Shown: positions 45,269 through 54,687 of the stretch, one piece after another
Numbering within the stretch: position 1 is the stretch's first letter
How the letters are laid out: each line of letters begins with the position of its first letter
Assembly: GCF_001895005.1 (NCBI RefSeq)
Contig: NZ_BCXH01000011.1
Coordinates: 62,001 to 126,000, forward strand
Source of the DNA: Rhodococcus yunnanensis NBRC 103083
Lineage (GTDB): Bacteria > Actinomycetota > Actinomycetes > Mycobacteriales > Mycobacteriaceae
DNA: 64,000 bases
Direction of reading: 5' to 3'
Notes under the pieces: model-generated
Seen by the model: only the letters and a program-made list of their open reading frames with translations
Database searches by the model: none
What the model was told of the DNA's origin: nothing
Made by a program: the position numbers and the translations under genes

Positions 45269-46905
45269 GCGTTTCCATTCTTGCGCAGGCCGCCGACACC
45301 ACCGTCGGCGAACCCGTCGTCAACATCGCGATCTTCGGCGCATTCGTAGCCGTCACGATGTTCGTCGTCATTCGTGCGAGCAAGAAGAATGCGACGGCGT
45401 CGGAATTCTTCACGGCAGGTGGCGGGTTCTCCGGACCGCAGAACGGTGTTGCCATCGCGGGCGACTATCTGTCCGCAGCCAGCTTCCTCGGCATCGCGGG
45501 CGCGATCGCCGTCTACGGCTACGACGGATTCCTGTACTCGATCGGCTTCCTCGTCGCGTGGCTCGTCGCGCTGCTGCTCGTGGCCGAATTGCTGCGCAAC
45601 ACAGGAAAATTCACGATGGCCGACGTGCTGAGCTTCCGGCTCAAGCAACGGCCCGTCCGCACGGCCGCGGCGCTCTCGACTCTGACGGTGTCGCTGTTCT
45701 ACCTCCTCGCCCAGATGGCAGGCGCAGGAGGACTCGTCGCCCTGCTGCTCGACATCTCCGACCGCACCGGGCAGTCCATCGTCATCGCGGTGGTCGGCGT
45801 GCTGATGATCGTCTACGTCCTCGTCGGCGGCATGAAGGGCACCACGTGGGTGCAGATCATCAAGGCCGTGCTGCTCATCGCAGGCGCGCTGTTCATGACC
45901 GTGCTGGTACTCGCGAAGTTCGGCTTCAATCTCTCCGAGCTGCTCGGTAGCGCACAGGAGACGATCACCGGCTCCGCCGACGACGCCGTCGCGGCCCGCA
46001 ACGTCCTCGAGCCAGGCGCGCAGTACGGCGGCAGCAACATGAGCAAGCTGAACTTCCTCTCGCTCGGAATCGCGCTCGTGCTCGGAACCGCCGGTCTCCC
46101 ACACGTTCTCATGCGTTTCTACACGGTCCCCACGGCCAAGGAAGCTCGTCGCAGTGTCGTGTGGGCCATCGCCCTCATCGGTGCGTTCTACCTGTTCACC
46201 CTCGTTCTCGGCTACGGAGCCGCGGCCATCGTCGGCCCGGACCGCATCCTGGCGTCGGCGGGCGGACAGAACTCGGCCGCACCGCTTCTGGCGTTCGAAC
46301 TCGGAGGCGTCGTGCTCCTCGGCGTGATCTCGGCGGTCGCGTTCGCGACGATCCTCGCCGTCGTCGCCGGGCTCACGATCACCGCATCCGCGTCGTTCGC
46401 CCACGACATCTACGCCAGTGTCATCAAGAAGGGCGATGTCGACGAGAAGAAGCAGGTCAAGGTTTCTCGCATCACCGCGGTGGTGATCGGAATTCTCGCT
46501 ATCGGCCTCGGCATCCTCGCGAACGGGCAGAACATCGCCTTCCTCGTGGCGCTCGCCTTCGCCGTCGCGGCGGCCGCGAACCTGCCGACCATCGTCTACT
46601 CGCTGTTCTGGCGCCGCTTCAACACCACCGGGGCGCTGTGCAGCATGTACGGCGGCCTGATCTCGACGCTCGTGCTCATCGTCTTCTCGCCTGCGGTGTC
46701 CGGGTCGAAGACAGCAATGATCCCGGGCTCGGATTTCGCCTGGTTCCCCTTGTCCAACCCCGGCATCGTCTCGATCCCGCTCGCGTTCGTCCTCGGCATC
46801 GTCGGAACGTTGCTGTCGAAGGATTCGGAGAGCAGGGCGAAGCAGGCCGAGATGGAAGTGCGATCACTGACCGGTATCGGCGCGGAGAAGGCGTCGGCAC
46901 ACTGA
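45265..46905 (+). CDS. mctC: Cation:acetate/monocarboxylate symporter, ActP/MctC-like
   Basis: 546 aa SSS-family transporter, about thirteen helices. Typical ActP/MctC stretches: SEFFTAGGGFSGPQNGVAIA, GDYLSAASFLGIAGAIAVYG, FTMADVLSFRLKQRPVRTAA, AGLPHVLMRFYTVPTAKEAR and FAVAAAANLPTIVYSLFWRR. MctC of Corynebacterium takes up acetate, propionate and pyruvate. It is translationally coupled to DUF485 (ATGA). A strong hairpin follows 22 bp after the stop. Probably controlled by carbon-source regulators and perhaps the LytS/LytTR pair. Confidence 0.92.
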   Translation: MSVSILAQAADTTVGEPVVNIAIFGAFVAVTMFVVIRASKKNATASEFFTAGGGFSGPQNGVAIAGDYLSAASFLGIAGAIAVYGYDGFLYSIGFLVAWLVALLLVAELLRNTGKFTMADVLSFRLKQRPVRTAAALSTLTVSLFYLLAQMAGAGGLVALLLDISDRTGQSIVIAVVGVLMIVYVLVGGMKGTTWVQIIKAVLLIAGALFMTVLVLAKFGFNLSELLGSAQETITGSADDAVAARNVLEPGAQYGGSNMSKLNFLSLGIALVLGTAGLPHVLMRFYTVPTAKEARRSVVWAIALIGAFYLFTLVLGYGAAAIVGPDRILASAGGQNSAAPLLAFELGGVVLLGVISAVAFATILAVVAGLTITASASFAHDIYASVIKKGDVDEKKQVKVSRITAVVIGILAIGLGILANGQNIAFLVALAFAVAAAANLPTIVYSLFWRRFNTTGALCSMYGGLISTLVLIVFSPAVSGSKTAMIPGSDFAWFPLSNPGIVSIPLAFVLGIVGTLLSKDSESRAKQAEMEVRSLTGIGAEKASAH

Positions 46906-46927
46906 TTGGTTAGATTTCACAATCCGC

Positions 46928-46962
46928 AGGCGCCCGTGTGAGTCGTACTCACACGGGCGCCT
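46928..46962. terminator. Strong terminator hairpin after mctC
   Basis: Perfect 16-bp stem AGGCGCCCGTGTGAGT / ACTCACACGGGCGCCT with loop CGT. It lies between the mctC stop and the GTG of the Rv0910-like gene. Confidence 0.9.
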
Positions 46963-46988
46963 CGCTGTGTGTGGTTACTATCCCTTCC

Positions 46989-47423
46989 GTGGCCAAGCTC
47001 AAGGTTTCCGTCAATGTTCCCCTCGACCCCGAAGCGGCGTGGACGCATGCGTCCGACCTCGCCGACTACGACAAGTGGCTGTCCATCCACGAGGCGTGGC
47101 GCGGCGAGCTCCCCGAACAGCTCGCTGTCGGAACCACCCTGGACTCGGTGGCCAGCGTCAAAGGGCTGCGCAACCGGGTTCGGTGGACCATCGAGAACTA
47201 CGACCCACCGAAGAAGCTGACCCTGAAGGGCAGCGGCAAGGGCGGGGTGAAGATCGGGCTCGTGTTGTCGGTCGCGGCGGGTGCGAAGGGTGGATCCGAC
47301 CTCTCCCTCGATATCGAACTCGGGGGAGCGCCCCTGTTCGGGCCCATCGGGTCGGGTGTCGCACGCGCTCTGAAGGGCGATATCGAGAACTCGTTGAAGA
47401 CCTTCGAGTCGTTGTACGCGTAG
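46989..47423 (+). CDS. Rv0910-like SRPBCC-fold protein (toxin of the Rv0909/Rv0910 pair)
   Basis: 144 aa. MAKLKVSVNVPLDPEAAWTH, ASDLADYDKWLSIHEAWRGE, VRWTIENYDPPKKLTLKG and LGGAPLFGPIGSGVARALKG follow the mycobacterial Rv0910 pattern (SRPBCC fold, described as the toxin of a type II pair). In mycobacteria it follows the antitoxin directly; here the antitoxin-like gene lies ~10.5 kb upstream behind ctpE. The GTG start corresponds to the family start (MAKL). It has no gene for a small antitoxin beside it. It may instead be a lipid-binding protein. Confidence 0.85.
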   Translation: MAKLKVSVNVPLDPEAAWTHASDLADYDKWLSIHEAWRGELPEQLAVGTTLDSVASVKGLRNRVRWTIENYDPPKKLTLKGSGKGGVKIGLVLSVAAGAKGGSDLSLDIELGGAPLFGPIGSGVARALKGDIENSLKTFESLYA

Positions 47424-47529
47424 CGGTCGTGCGCACGCTCGCGGCCGCGGCGCGCGATAGTATCGCCGCGAACCGCACAGCGAGAACTTGTTCGCACAAG
47501 TTCCTCGCTCACTACGGAGGGGTTCTGCA

Positions 47530-49161
47530 ATGCCAGGGAGACACAGTGCGCCGAGCGAGGCGTCCGGTTCGACAGGGCTGGTGAAGTACGGCGTCCTTGC
47601 CGTCGTACTGCTCGTTGTTGTCGGTGGTGGCGTCTACGCGGCGCAGAAGGCATTCGGGTCGGGCTGTTCGGATCCGTCGTCGTACACGCTGGCGGCAGAT
47701 CCCGCGATCGCCCCCGTCGTCGACGACGTGGTTCGCCGCGCCACGGCCGAGGATCTCGGTTGTGCGAAGGTGCAGGTCACGCCCGTAGATTCCGCGGAGG
47801 CGTCGGCTGCGGTATCCAAGGGAACCGACGCTCCGGCGCTGTGGATACCCGACTCCTCGCTGTGGGTGGGCAAGACCGTTCGTGCCACGGGTTCTCTGGT
47901 CGATCTGGCCAGTCAGTCGGTGGCAAGTACGCCCGCGGTCATCGCGGCACGGAAGGACGAGGTGCCGTTCTTCGATACCTGGCTCACCGCGCTGCAGCTC
48001 GAGAGTCTGCGTATCGGCAATCCGCTCACCAACACCATCTCCGACGCAGCCATACTCGGTGCCCTGGCCGAGGCGGGTAGCGATGCCGAGGCGGTCGACT
48101 CGGTCTCCGCTGCGCTCGTGCCGATCGCACAGGCACAGGCGTCGACCCGCGGCGAGGCCGATCCGGTGGTCCGCCTCGACGAGATGTCGGCCGAAGGCGG
48201 GGTCTCGGTCGTCTCGGAACAATCGTTCCTGGACTATCAGAACAGCACCGGCACCGAATTCGGTGCGACGGTACCCCCCACCGGCAGTTTCTTCCTCAAC
48301 TTCCCGCTCGCTGTCACCGAGCCTGCAGGCGAACGGCACGAGGCCGCGAAGGCCGTCGGTCTCGCCGTCGCCGAAGCTCTCGGATCCAAGTCGGGCCTGG
48401 CGTCGTTGTCGGATGCGGGGTTTCGCGCGCCGGACAACGCCCCGCTGAGCGACGACCGCGGATTGGGAGATGTCACAGCACTGACGATTGCGGATCAGCA
48501 AACTGCCGAATCGACGTTGCGGCGCTACCAGGTCCTGGCATTGCCCTCGCGGACGTTGGTGATGGAGGACGTCTCGGGATCGATGGCCTACAGCGCAGGC
48601 GCCGACACCCGGATCGGGCTGACGGTTCAAGCTAGCGACACCGGCAACCGGCTGTTTCCGAACAACGCAGCGCTCGGCCTGTGGGCGTTCTCGATCGGAC
48701 TCGGCGGTGGCAGTCAGGACTACCGCGAGCTGGTACCGATCCGGCGCCTCGACGAGAACGTCGACGGAACGACACAGCGAAATCTGCTGCTGCAACAGAC
48801 TCGGACGCTTCCGGGCCTGGTCGGAGGCGGTACCGGACTGTACGACACCACACTGGCGGCCTTCCGCACGGTGAAGGACGGGTACGACCCCGACTACATC
48901 AACAGTGTCATCATTTTGACCGACGGTTCCAACGAAGACCCGGGAAGTATTTCGCTCGACGAACTCCTCTCGACGTTGCGGGCCGAACAGGACCCGACCA
49001 AGCCCGTCATCATCGTGACGATCGGTATCACCGACGACGCCGACGCCGGAGTTCTGCAGCAGATCTCGGCCGCCACCGGTGGCACCAGCTTCCTGGCACG
49101 AAACCCAGCAGAAATCCCCAATGTGTTTGTGAATGCTCTCAAAAGCCGAACAGGACGCTGA
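47530..49161 (+). CDS. Membrane-anchored solute-binding plus VWA protein, copy 1
   Basis: 543 aa. N-terminal MPGRHSAPSEASGSTG is cytoplasmic, followed by one helix (LVKYGVLAVVLLVVVGGGVY); the rest is outside. Residues ~45-320 resemble a periplasmic solute-binding domain (PALWIPDSSLWVGKTVRATG, TVPPTGSFFLNFPLAV). The C-terminal VWA domain has a full MIDAS: VMEDVSGSMAYS, VGGGTGLYDTTL, IILTDGSNED. The ligand is unknown; a cell-envelope role is likely. The ATG has GGAGGGG upstream. A tandem paralogue follows after 92 bp with the same layout. Confidence 0.85.
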   Translation: MPGRHSAPSEASGSTGLVKYGVLAVVLLVVVGGGVYAAQKAFGSGCSDPSSYTLAADPAIAPVVDDVVRRATAEDLGCAKVQVTPVDSAEASAAVSKGTDAPALWIPDSSLWVGKTVRATGSLVDLASQSVASTPAVIAARKDEVPFFDTWLTALQLESLRIGNPLTNTISDAAILGALAEAGSDAEAVDSVSAALVPIAQAQASTRGEADPVVRLDEMSAEGGVSVVSEQSFLDYQNSTGTEFGATVPPTGSFFLNFPLAVTEPAGERHEAAKAVGLAVAEALGSKSGLASLSDAGFRAPDNAPLSDDRGLGDVTALTIADQQTAESTLRRYQVLALPSRTLVMEDVSGSMAYSAGADTRIGLTVQASDTGNRLFPNNAALGLWAFSIGLGGGSQDYRELVPIRRLDENVDGTTQRNLLLQQTRTLPGLVGGGTGLYDTTLAAFRTVKDGYDPDYINSVIILTDGSNEDPGSISLDELLSTLRAEQDPTKPVIIVTIGITDDADAGVLQQISAATGGTSFLARNPAEIPNVFVNALKSRTGR

Positions 49162-49253
49162 TTCAACGGTTAATTTATTCCAACCGTGTGTTCGCGGCGG
49201 CACGTAGTGCATGATCGTCGGGAAACACTGACCGTTTGGGGGAGCACGTAGAG

Positions 49254-50903
49254 ATGCCGGGGCGTCACGGAACTGGAACACGCTCGAATCCTGCCTTCAC
49301 GTGGGCGGCCATCGTCGTCGTAGCCGTGGTGTTCGTCGTCGGCGGATACTTCGGCGTCGAGGCGGTGCGGGCCAGCAACGCCGGGTGCGACTCCGTCCAA
49401 CAGGTGTCGTTGGCCGTCGACCCGACCCTGGCGCCCGTCGTCACCGACGTGCTGGCGAGCTCCGACGATATGTCGCGTGGTTGTGCCAGCTTCGACGTGC
49501 GGGCGGAGGCCCCGAGCGACACCGCGACCGAGCTGGCAGGGGCGAACCAGAACCGTCCGGATCTGTGGATCCCCGATTCGACGTTGTGGTTGCTCAAGAC
49601 ACTCCGATCCACCGGTGCACTGCCCGAGCTCGCCAAGTCGTCGGTGGCGAACACCCTCCCCATCGTCGTCACCGCCGAGAGTGCACCTGCACCTGCTGCC
49701 ACGTGGCTGCAGGTGCTGCAGACACAGGGTCAGCGGATCGGCGACCCGCTGACCAGCAGCGCTTCGCTTGCGTCGATCCTGGGCGCGCTCGCCGAATCCG
49801 AGGTCGCCCTCTCCGACGCCAACGCAGTCTCGGCCGCGCTCGTCCCGATGGCTCAGGATTACGGACGCATCGCAGACACCCCGCACGGCACCAGTGATCT
49901 CGTGGAACAGGTGGCGTCCGACGGCGGAACTTCCGTGGCGACGGAACAGTCCCTCGTGGCGTACAACGCGTCGAATCCGTCGGCGCCGCTGGTCGGTTCG
50001 GTACCGCCCACCGGCAGCTACTTTCTGAACTACCCCTTGGCGATCACCGCCGCGGCGGGGCCGAATTACGACCGTGTGAAGAGCGCAGGGACCGCACTGT
50101 CCTCGATCCTTGCTTCCACGACTGCATCGGATGCACTGTCCGCGGCCGGTTTTCGGCAGGCCAGCGGCACTCCGCTTCCCGATGGACGCGGGGTCGGGAC
50201 CGTTGCGTCGTTGGAGCTCAAGAATCCAGTGGCGATCGAGACGACGCTGCACGACTGGGCTGTTCTCGCGCTACCGCTGCGAACGTTGGTCGTCGAGGAC
50301 GTATCCGGCTCGATGGCAGCCAAATCCGGTGACTCCACCCGCATCGCGTTGACCGTCGACGCCAGCCTCTCGGGCAGCACACTGTTCAGCGACCAGACCG
50401 AGATGGGACTGTGGGCATTCTCGATCGGCCTCGGCGGCGGCGGCCAGGATTTCCGTGAACTCGTCCCGCTGGGTCCGGTGACCGATGTCGTACGCGGCTT
50501 GCCGCAGCGGGAGGCGATCCTGTCCTCGATTCGGACACTGCCCTCGCTCGTCGGAGGCGGGACCGGTTTGTACGACACGACTCTCGCCGCGTTCCGGCGA
50601 GTGAAGGAGGGGTACGACCCCAACTTCGTCAACAGCGTCATCATTCTCACCGACGGAGCGAACGAGGACGCCGGAAGCCCGAGTCTCGACGATCTCATCG
50701 CCACGCTGCAGCGGGAGCAGGATCCGGTACGCCCCGTGGTCATCGTGACGGTCGGCATCACCTCCGACGCAGACCCCGTTGCACTGCAGCGAATTTCGGC
50801 CGCAACGGGTGGTACCAGCTACATCGCCGAGGATCCCCGCGACATTCTCGATGTCTTCGTGAAGGCACTGAACTCGCGGACCGAACGAATCGGCGGCGAA
50901 TAG
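49254..50903 (+). CDS. Membrane-anchored solute-binding plus VWA protein, copy 2
   Basis: 549 aa paralogue of the preceding gene, alike along its length: start MPGRHGTGTRSNPAFTW, one helix (AAIVVVAVVFVVGGYFGVEA), the binding-like region (PDLWIPDSTLWLLKTLRSTG, SVPPTGSYFLNYPLAI) and the VWA domain (VVEDVSGSMAAK, VGGGTGLYDTTL, IILTDGANEDAG). Both copies keep two cysteines early outside the membrane (GC..., ...RGC). Tandem duplication followed by divergence is clear. The ATG follows GGGGGAGCACG. It ends 3 bp from the convergent lipoprotein gene. Confidence 0.85.
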   Translation: MPGRHGTGTRSNPAFTWAAIVVVAVVFVVGGYFGVEAVRASNAGCDSVQQVSLAVDPTLAPVVTDVLASSDDMSRGCASFDVRAEAPSDTATELAGANQNRPDLWIPDSTLWLLKTLRSTGALPELAKSSVANTLPIVVTAESAPAPAATWLQVLQTQGQRIGDPLTSSASLASILGALAESEVALSDANAVSAALVPMAQDYGRIADTPHGTSDLVEQVASDGGTSVATEQSLVAYNASNPSAPLVGSVPPTGSYFLNYPLAITAAAGPNYDRVKSAGTALSSILASTTASDALSAAGFRQASGTPLPDGRGVGTVASLELKNPVAIETTLHDWAVLALPLRTLVVEDVSGSMAAKSGDSTRIALTVDASLSGSTLFSDQTEMGLWAFSIGLGGGGQDFRELVPLGPVTDVVRGLPQREAILSSIRTLPSLVGGGTGLYDTTLAAFRRVKEGYDPNFVNSVIILTDGANEDAGSPSLDDLIATLQREQDPVRPVVIVTVGITSDADPVALQRISAATGGTSYIAEDPRDILDVFVKALNSRTERIGGE

Positions 50904-50906
50904 TCC

Positions 50907-51821
50907 TCACTCCAGTACGCGTGCGCCGGTGATATTTCCGAGCCACGTCTGCGACAGCTCGTCGATGCTGCCGTCGGCATACATCGAATCGATGGCGGCA
51001 TCGACGCACGGAGTCATCGCACTGCCCTTCTGCAGGACGACCCCGAAGAACTCGGTGACCTCGTTCGGCTGCGGAAACTGGCCCACCAGAACGCTTCCGG
51101 GAACATCGGCCGCAGTGATCTGAAACGCAGTCGGAAGATCGACGACGATCGCGTCGACTTCGCCGTTCCGCAGAGCCGTTTTCGCATCGTCGTTGGTGCT
51201 GTATTCCACCGGCGTCGCGGCACCGATGGTCGCCGCGATGGACAGCGCACTCGTCGAGTCGGACTGAGCGCCCAGACGGTATCCGCGGAGGCCTGCGAGG
51301 TCGGTGGCGTCGGCGATCGGCGTTCCACCCATGGCCACGACTGCCTGCGCAACCGCGTAGTACGGCGAGGACAGGTCGACGTTCTCGCGGCGCTCACCGA
51401 GGATGGTGAACTGGTTGATGTCGAAGTCGAAGGATTTGGGTCCAGGTGCCAACGCATCGGCGAAACCGGTCCGAACATAGCGGACCTGCGCGGGGGCGTA
51501 ACCGAGGCGATCGGCGATCTCGCGCGCGGTTGCACCTTCGAATCCGCGGCCGTTCGACGGATCGTCGTCGACGAACCACGGCGCGTAGGCAGGGTCGTCG
51601 GTGGCGATGGTCAGCACTCCCTCGCTCACACTCGTGCCCGAGCCGGGCCCACACGTCGACACCGCTGTCGTCGGAGGAATCTTGGTGAACGCGGGTGTTT
51701 CCTGCGCTGATTCCGGTACCGGCATGGAGTCTGCGCCGGCGCACGACGCCGTGATCAGAGCGGCCGCCGCGAGCACGGCGGCGGCAACTCGGCGATTGCG
51801 GGGCACGCCGTGATGATGCAC
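50907..51821 (-). CDS. Solute-binding lipoprotein, amino-acid ABC type
   Basis: 304 aa. Signal peptide with lipobox ALITASC, so a lipoprotein on the outer face. The rest follows bacterial solute-binding family 3: LTIATDDPAYAPWFVDDDPS, GFEGATAREIADRLGYAP, FDFDINQFTILGERRENVDL, LRGYRLGAQSDSTSALSI, VDAIVVDLPTAFQITAA. It likely binds an amino acid. No cognate permease is adjacent; the ECF transporter genes upstream on the same strand are of a different class that uses integral S components. The GTG start is probable; a GTG five codons later is possible. Confidence 0.88.
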   Translation of the reverse strand: MHHHGVPRNRRVAAAVLAAAALITASCAGADSMPVPESAQETPAFTKIPPTTAVSTCGPGSGTSVSEGVLTIATDDPAYAPWFVDDDPSNGRGFEGATAREIADRLGYAPAQVRYVRTGFADALAPGPKSFDFDINQFTILGERRENVDLSSPYYAVAQAVVAMGGTPIADATDLAGLRGYRLGAQSDSTSALSIAATIGAATPVEYSTNDDAKTALRNGEVDAIVVDLPTAFQITAADVPGSVLVGQFPQPNEVTEFFGVVLQKGSAMTPCVDAAIDSMYADGSIDELSQTWLGNITGARVLE

Positions 51822-51857
51822 GAGTCATGCACAATCGGCAATACGAACGATCGAGGC

Positions 51858-52595
51858 TCAGCCGAGGGCGACGGTGGCCGCGATTCCTGCTGCGCAGCAC
51901 AGCACCACGACCGCGATCGCAATGGCGTCGGGCAGACGCGGGCGGCTGGGGTATGCCGTGATCTGGCCGGTACCTCCGCGCGCTGTGATGGCCTCACCCA
52001 TCTCCGATGCTCGCCGGATGGCGATGGACATGGTGGCGGTGATGAGATCGACGATCGAGTTGTCCGCGGCACTGTTGAGCACCGACTTCGGGCGCAGGCG
52101 CCGGGCAGCGATCATCACCCGCATCTCCTCGATGAGCAGAGGCAGCGACCGCAGGCACAGCGCGATCGTGGCAGCCCACTCGTCGACGGGTAAACCGATC
52201 TTCTTCAGCGGATAGCCGAGAACCGCGGCTGCAGGTGCGATGTCGCTCATCGACGTCGTCCAGCCGATCATCATCGACGCACCCAACAATACGAACGCGA
52301 AGACGGCTGCGCGCAAGAAGAGGAGCACAGCGTCGAAACCGAGGGGCACATTGATCAGTCCGCCGATCAGGAACAGGATCCAGATCCACACCGGCGGACG
52401 AGGAATCGCAGTCGGTGGCACGTGTGCGATGATCGCGGTGACCACCAGCAGACCGGAGATGATTCCGATCGTCGACCACGTGGGTGCCACCACCAGCAGG
52501 ATGCTGAGCATCGCGACAGCGATCAGCTTGGTACCTGCCCACAGCCGATGGACCGGGGACGATCGCGGAACTTGCCGCAGCACAACCGTTGTCAC
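51858..52595 (-). CDS. ECF transporter transmembrane (T) component
   Basis: 245 aa, about five helices plus the long coupling region: PLLIEEMRVMIAARRLRPKS holds an Ala-Arg-Arg-like coupling motif. AGTKLIAVAMLSILLVVAPT is the first helix. EcfT proteins link the ATPases to the substrate-specific S protein. The GTG overlaps the stop of the preceding fused ATPase gene (GTGA). This pair matches Mycobacterium Rv2326c-Rv2325c in order. The vitamin or metal carried is unknown. Confidence 0.85.
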   Translation of the reverse strand: MTTVVLRQVPRSSPVHRLWAGTKLIAVAMLSILLVVAPTWSTIGIISGLLVVTAIIAHVPPTAIPRPPVWIWILFLIGGLINVPLGFDAVLLFLRAAVFAFVLLGASMMIGWTTSMSDIAPAAAVLGYPLKKIGLPVDEWAATIALCLRSLPLLIEEMRVMIAARRLRPKSVLNSAADNSIVDLITATMSIAIRRASEMGEAITARGGTGQITAYPSRPRLPDAIAIAVVVLCCAAGIAATVALG

Positions 52596-54619
52596 GACGG
52601 AACTCCTGGGGTCGGTGCGTCGGAGGTGATATGGCCGTCGTCGAGCACGATGGTTCGATCGCACACGCGGTCCATACCGTCGACGTCGTGCGAGATGACG
52701 ACGATGGCGATTCCCAGGCGGCGCAGGTTACCGAGAACGCCGATGATCTCGGTGCGGCCGGGCGGATCGAGCCCGGCCAGCGGCTCGTCGAGCACGAGAA
52801 TTCTCGGTTTGTTCACCACGAGACCGGCAATGACGACGCGGCGCATCTGGCCACCACTGAGGGAGTCGATGTCGCGGCCGGCCAGCAAGCGGTCGAGCCC
52901 GACGGCATCCATGGCTCGCGAGACCTGCGCCGAACCGACTTCGGGGCCTCCGGCAGATTCGATGTCCTCGGCGACGGTTCGACGCTGCAGTTGCAGACGT
53001 GCGTGCTGGAAGGACAGGCCGACGGCACCGACGTCACGGGAGATTGCCGAGCCGTCGAACAGGGCAGAGCCGGTGGACGGGGTGGTGAGTCCCGCGAGAA
53101 TCCATGCGAGGGTGGATTTTCCCGATCCGTTCCCGCCGAGGACCAGAATGCCGTCACCCTGTGACACGGTGAGATCGAGGTCGCCCAGCGCCTTCTGCGA
53201 CCACGGCGTGCGCCGATTGTAGGTGTGGCCTACGCCGCGCAGAACCAGCAGCGGCGAGCCGGAGCGGAAGATCGCCGAACCCTCGCCGAGAAAGCGAGAG
53301 CGCATCCATTCCGGTGAGTGCTCGACCTGCGTTCCCCCGTGCAGGTGTACGACGCGGTCGGCGGCGGTGGTCTCCGACTCCTGGTGTGTGACGAGAACTA
53401 CCGACATTCGGTGACGGCGGGGGAGGTCGGCGAGCAGCGCAACGAGGCTGGCCCGACCGTCCGCGTCGACCATCGTCGTCGCCTCGTCCGCGATCAGCAG
53501 TGCAGGTCGCCGTGCCAGTGCCGCCGCAACTGCGAGTCGCTGCATCTCACCACCCGAGAGCGAGGCAGTGTCGCGGGGTCCCATTCCGCCGAGGCCGACC
53601 TCGGTGAGCAGCGCCCCGACGTCGGTGTCGGTGTTCGGCGGCAGCCCCCACACGACATCGTCGGCGACGCGGCTGCCGAGAATCTGGCTCTCGGGGCGCT
53701 GCAGTACGACAGCGGTGCCGCCGGTGAGTCCGAGACCGGCGACACCGTCTCGCTCGACGGTGCCCGACGTCGGTGCGCGCCCGGCCAGTATGCGTGCCAG
53801 TGTCGATTTGCCCGACCCGTTGTGTCCGACGATCGCGACGAACTCCCCGAAGTCGATGGACAGGTCGATATCGCGCAGCGCATCCGACCGTGCATCCGGG
53901 TAGCGAAAACCTATGCGATTCAGTGTGACCGGGAGGGGTGCAACACGGCCGCCGCCCGCTGCGGGCAGATGATCGACGACGGGGATGGTGGCAAGGCGAT
54001 CGAGGACCGCCCCCAGAATCAACCAGGTGAACAGGGCGCCGCCGACGATGGTGAGGGTCATCGTTCCGAGAATCCACCACCACCAATTGTCCAGTACGGC
54101 ACCGGCGCTCGACCGAAGCACGTCGGCGGGGCCGACCAGGGCCTGCGCCCGCGACAGCAGACGTGCGACACCTTCGATGGTGTTCTCGACGGTCCTCAGG
54201 AAGAGCTCGCGGAGCGGCGCAAGGATCAACAGCACGGTGATCGCGACGAGACCGAGCAGTGGACCGATGACCGACGTCAGCGCGAGGACAGCGAGCAAAC
54301 CCTGCCCGCGTCGTTTCGCCCGCCCGACCAAGCCGCCGAGTAGTGCCGAAGTCGCCACCGTGACGGCCGTCGTCGTACCTGCTGCCACGAACGCGACGAG
54401 GGTGCCTGCGACCGCCGCGGAGATCAGCGCACGGGTGCGGTGACGCTGCGCGACGACGGCCATGGGTACCGCCGCGACGATCTGCAGCGCAGTTGCGAGA
54501 GGAACAACCATGGCGATGACGGACAGGGCAACGGTGAAGCTGCTCATCACTGCCGCCGTCGCCAACTCGGCAGGCGTCAAGGATGACGACGTGCGGTGGA
54601 CGTGGGGGCTGTCGGTCAC
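52592..54619 (-). CDS. ECF transporter fusion: membrane domain plus two ABC ATPase domains
   Basis: 675 aa. Residues ~15-220 are membrane-spanning (AVMSSFTVALSVIAMVVPLA, about six helices), resembling an S component. Two ATPase domains follow. The first has Walker A VGHNGSGKSTLARIL, signature LSGGEMQRLAVA and Walker B LLIADEATTMVD. The second has GGNGSGKSTLAWIL, LSGGQMRRVVIA and ILVLDEPLAGLD. The first Walker B ends DEA, the second DEP, and both keep the catalytic glutamate. The Rv2326c protein has the same layout. This puts S, A and A' in one chain, with EcfT as a separate coupled protein. The start is GTG, divergent from the GNAT gene. Confidence 0.9.
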   Translation of the reverse strand: MTDSPHVHRTSSSLTPAELATAAVMSSFTVALSVIAMVVPLATALQIVAAVPMAVVAQRHRTRALISAAVAGTLVAFVAAGTTTAVTVATSALLGGLVGRAKRRGQGLLAVLALTSVIGPLLGLVAITVLLILAPLRELFLRTVENTIEGVARLLSRAQALVGPADVLRSSAGAVLDNWWWWILGTMTLTIVGGALFTWLILGAVLDRLATIPVVDHLPAAGGGRVAPLPVTLNRIGFRYPDARSDALRDIDLSIDFGEFVAIVGHNGSGKSTLARILAGRAPTSGTVERDGVAGLGLTGGTAVVLQRPESQILGSRVADDVVWGLPPNTDTDVGALLTEVGLGGMGPRDTASLSGGEMQRLAVAAALARRPALLIADEATTMVDADGRASLVALLADLPRRHRMSVVLVTHQESETTAADRVVHLHGGTQVEHSPEWMRSRFLGEGSAIFRSGSPLLVLRGVGHTYNRRTPWSQKALGDLDLTVSQGDGILVLGGNGSGKSTLAWILAGLTTPSTGSALFDGSAISRDVGAVGLSFQHARLQLQRRTVAEDIESAGGPEVGSAQVSRAMDAVGLDRLLAGRDIDSLSGGQMRRVVIAGLVVNKPRILVLDEPLAGLDPPGRTEIIGVLGNLRRLGIAIVVISHDVDGMDRVCDRTIVLDDGHITSDAPTPGVPS

Positions 54620-54687
54620 CTGTCCAGTGTGCCAGCAACGGACTTAGACTCACGCCAGGCGAAAAGCAGAGAGGCGCACCTGACGTG

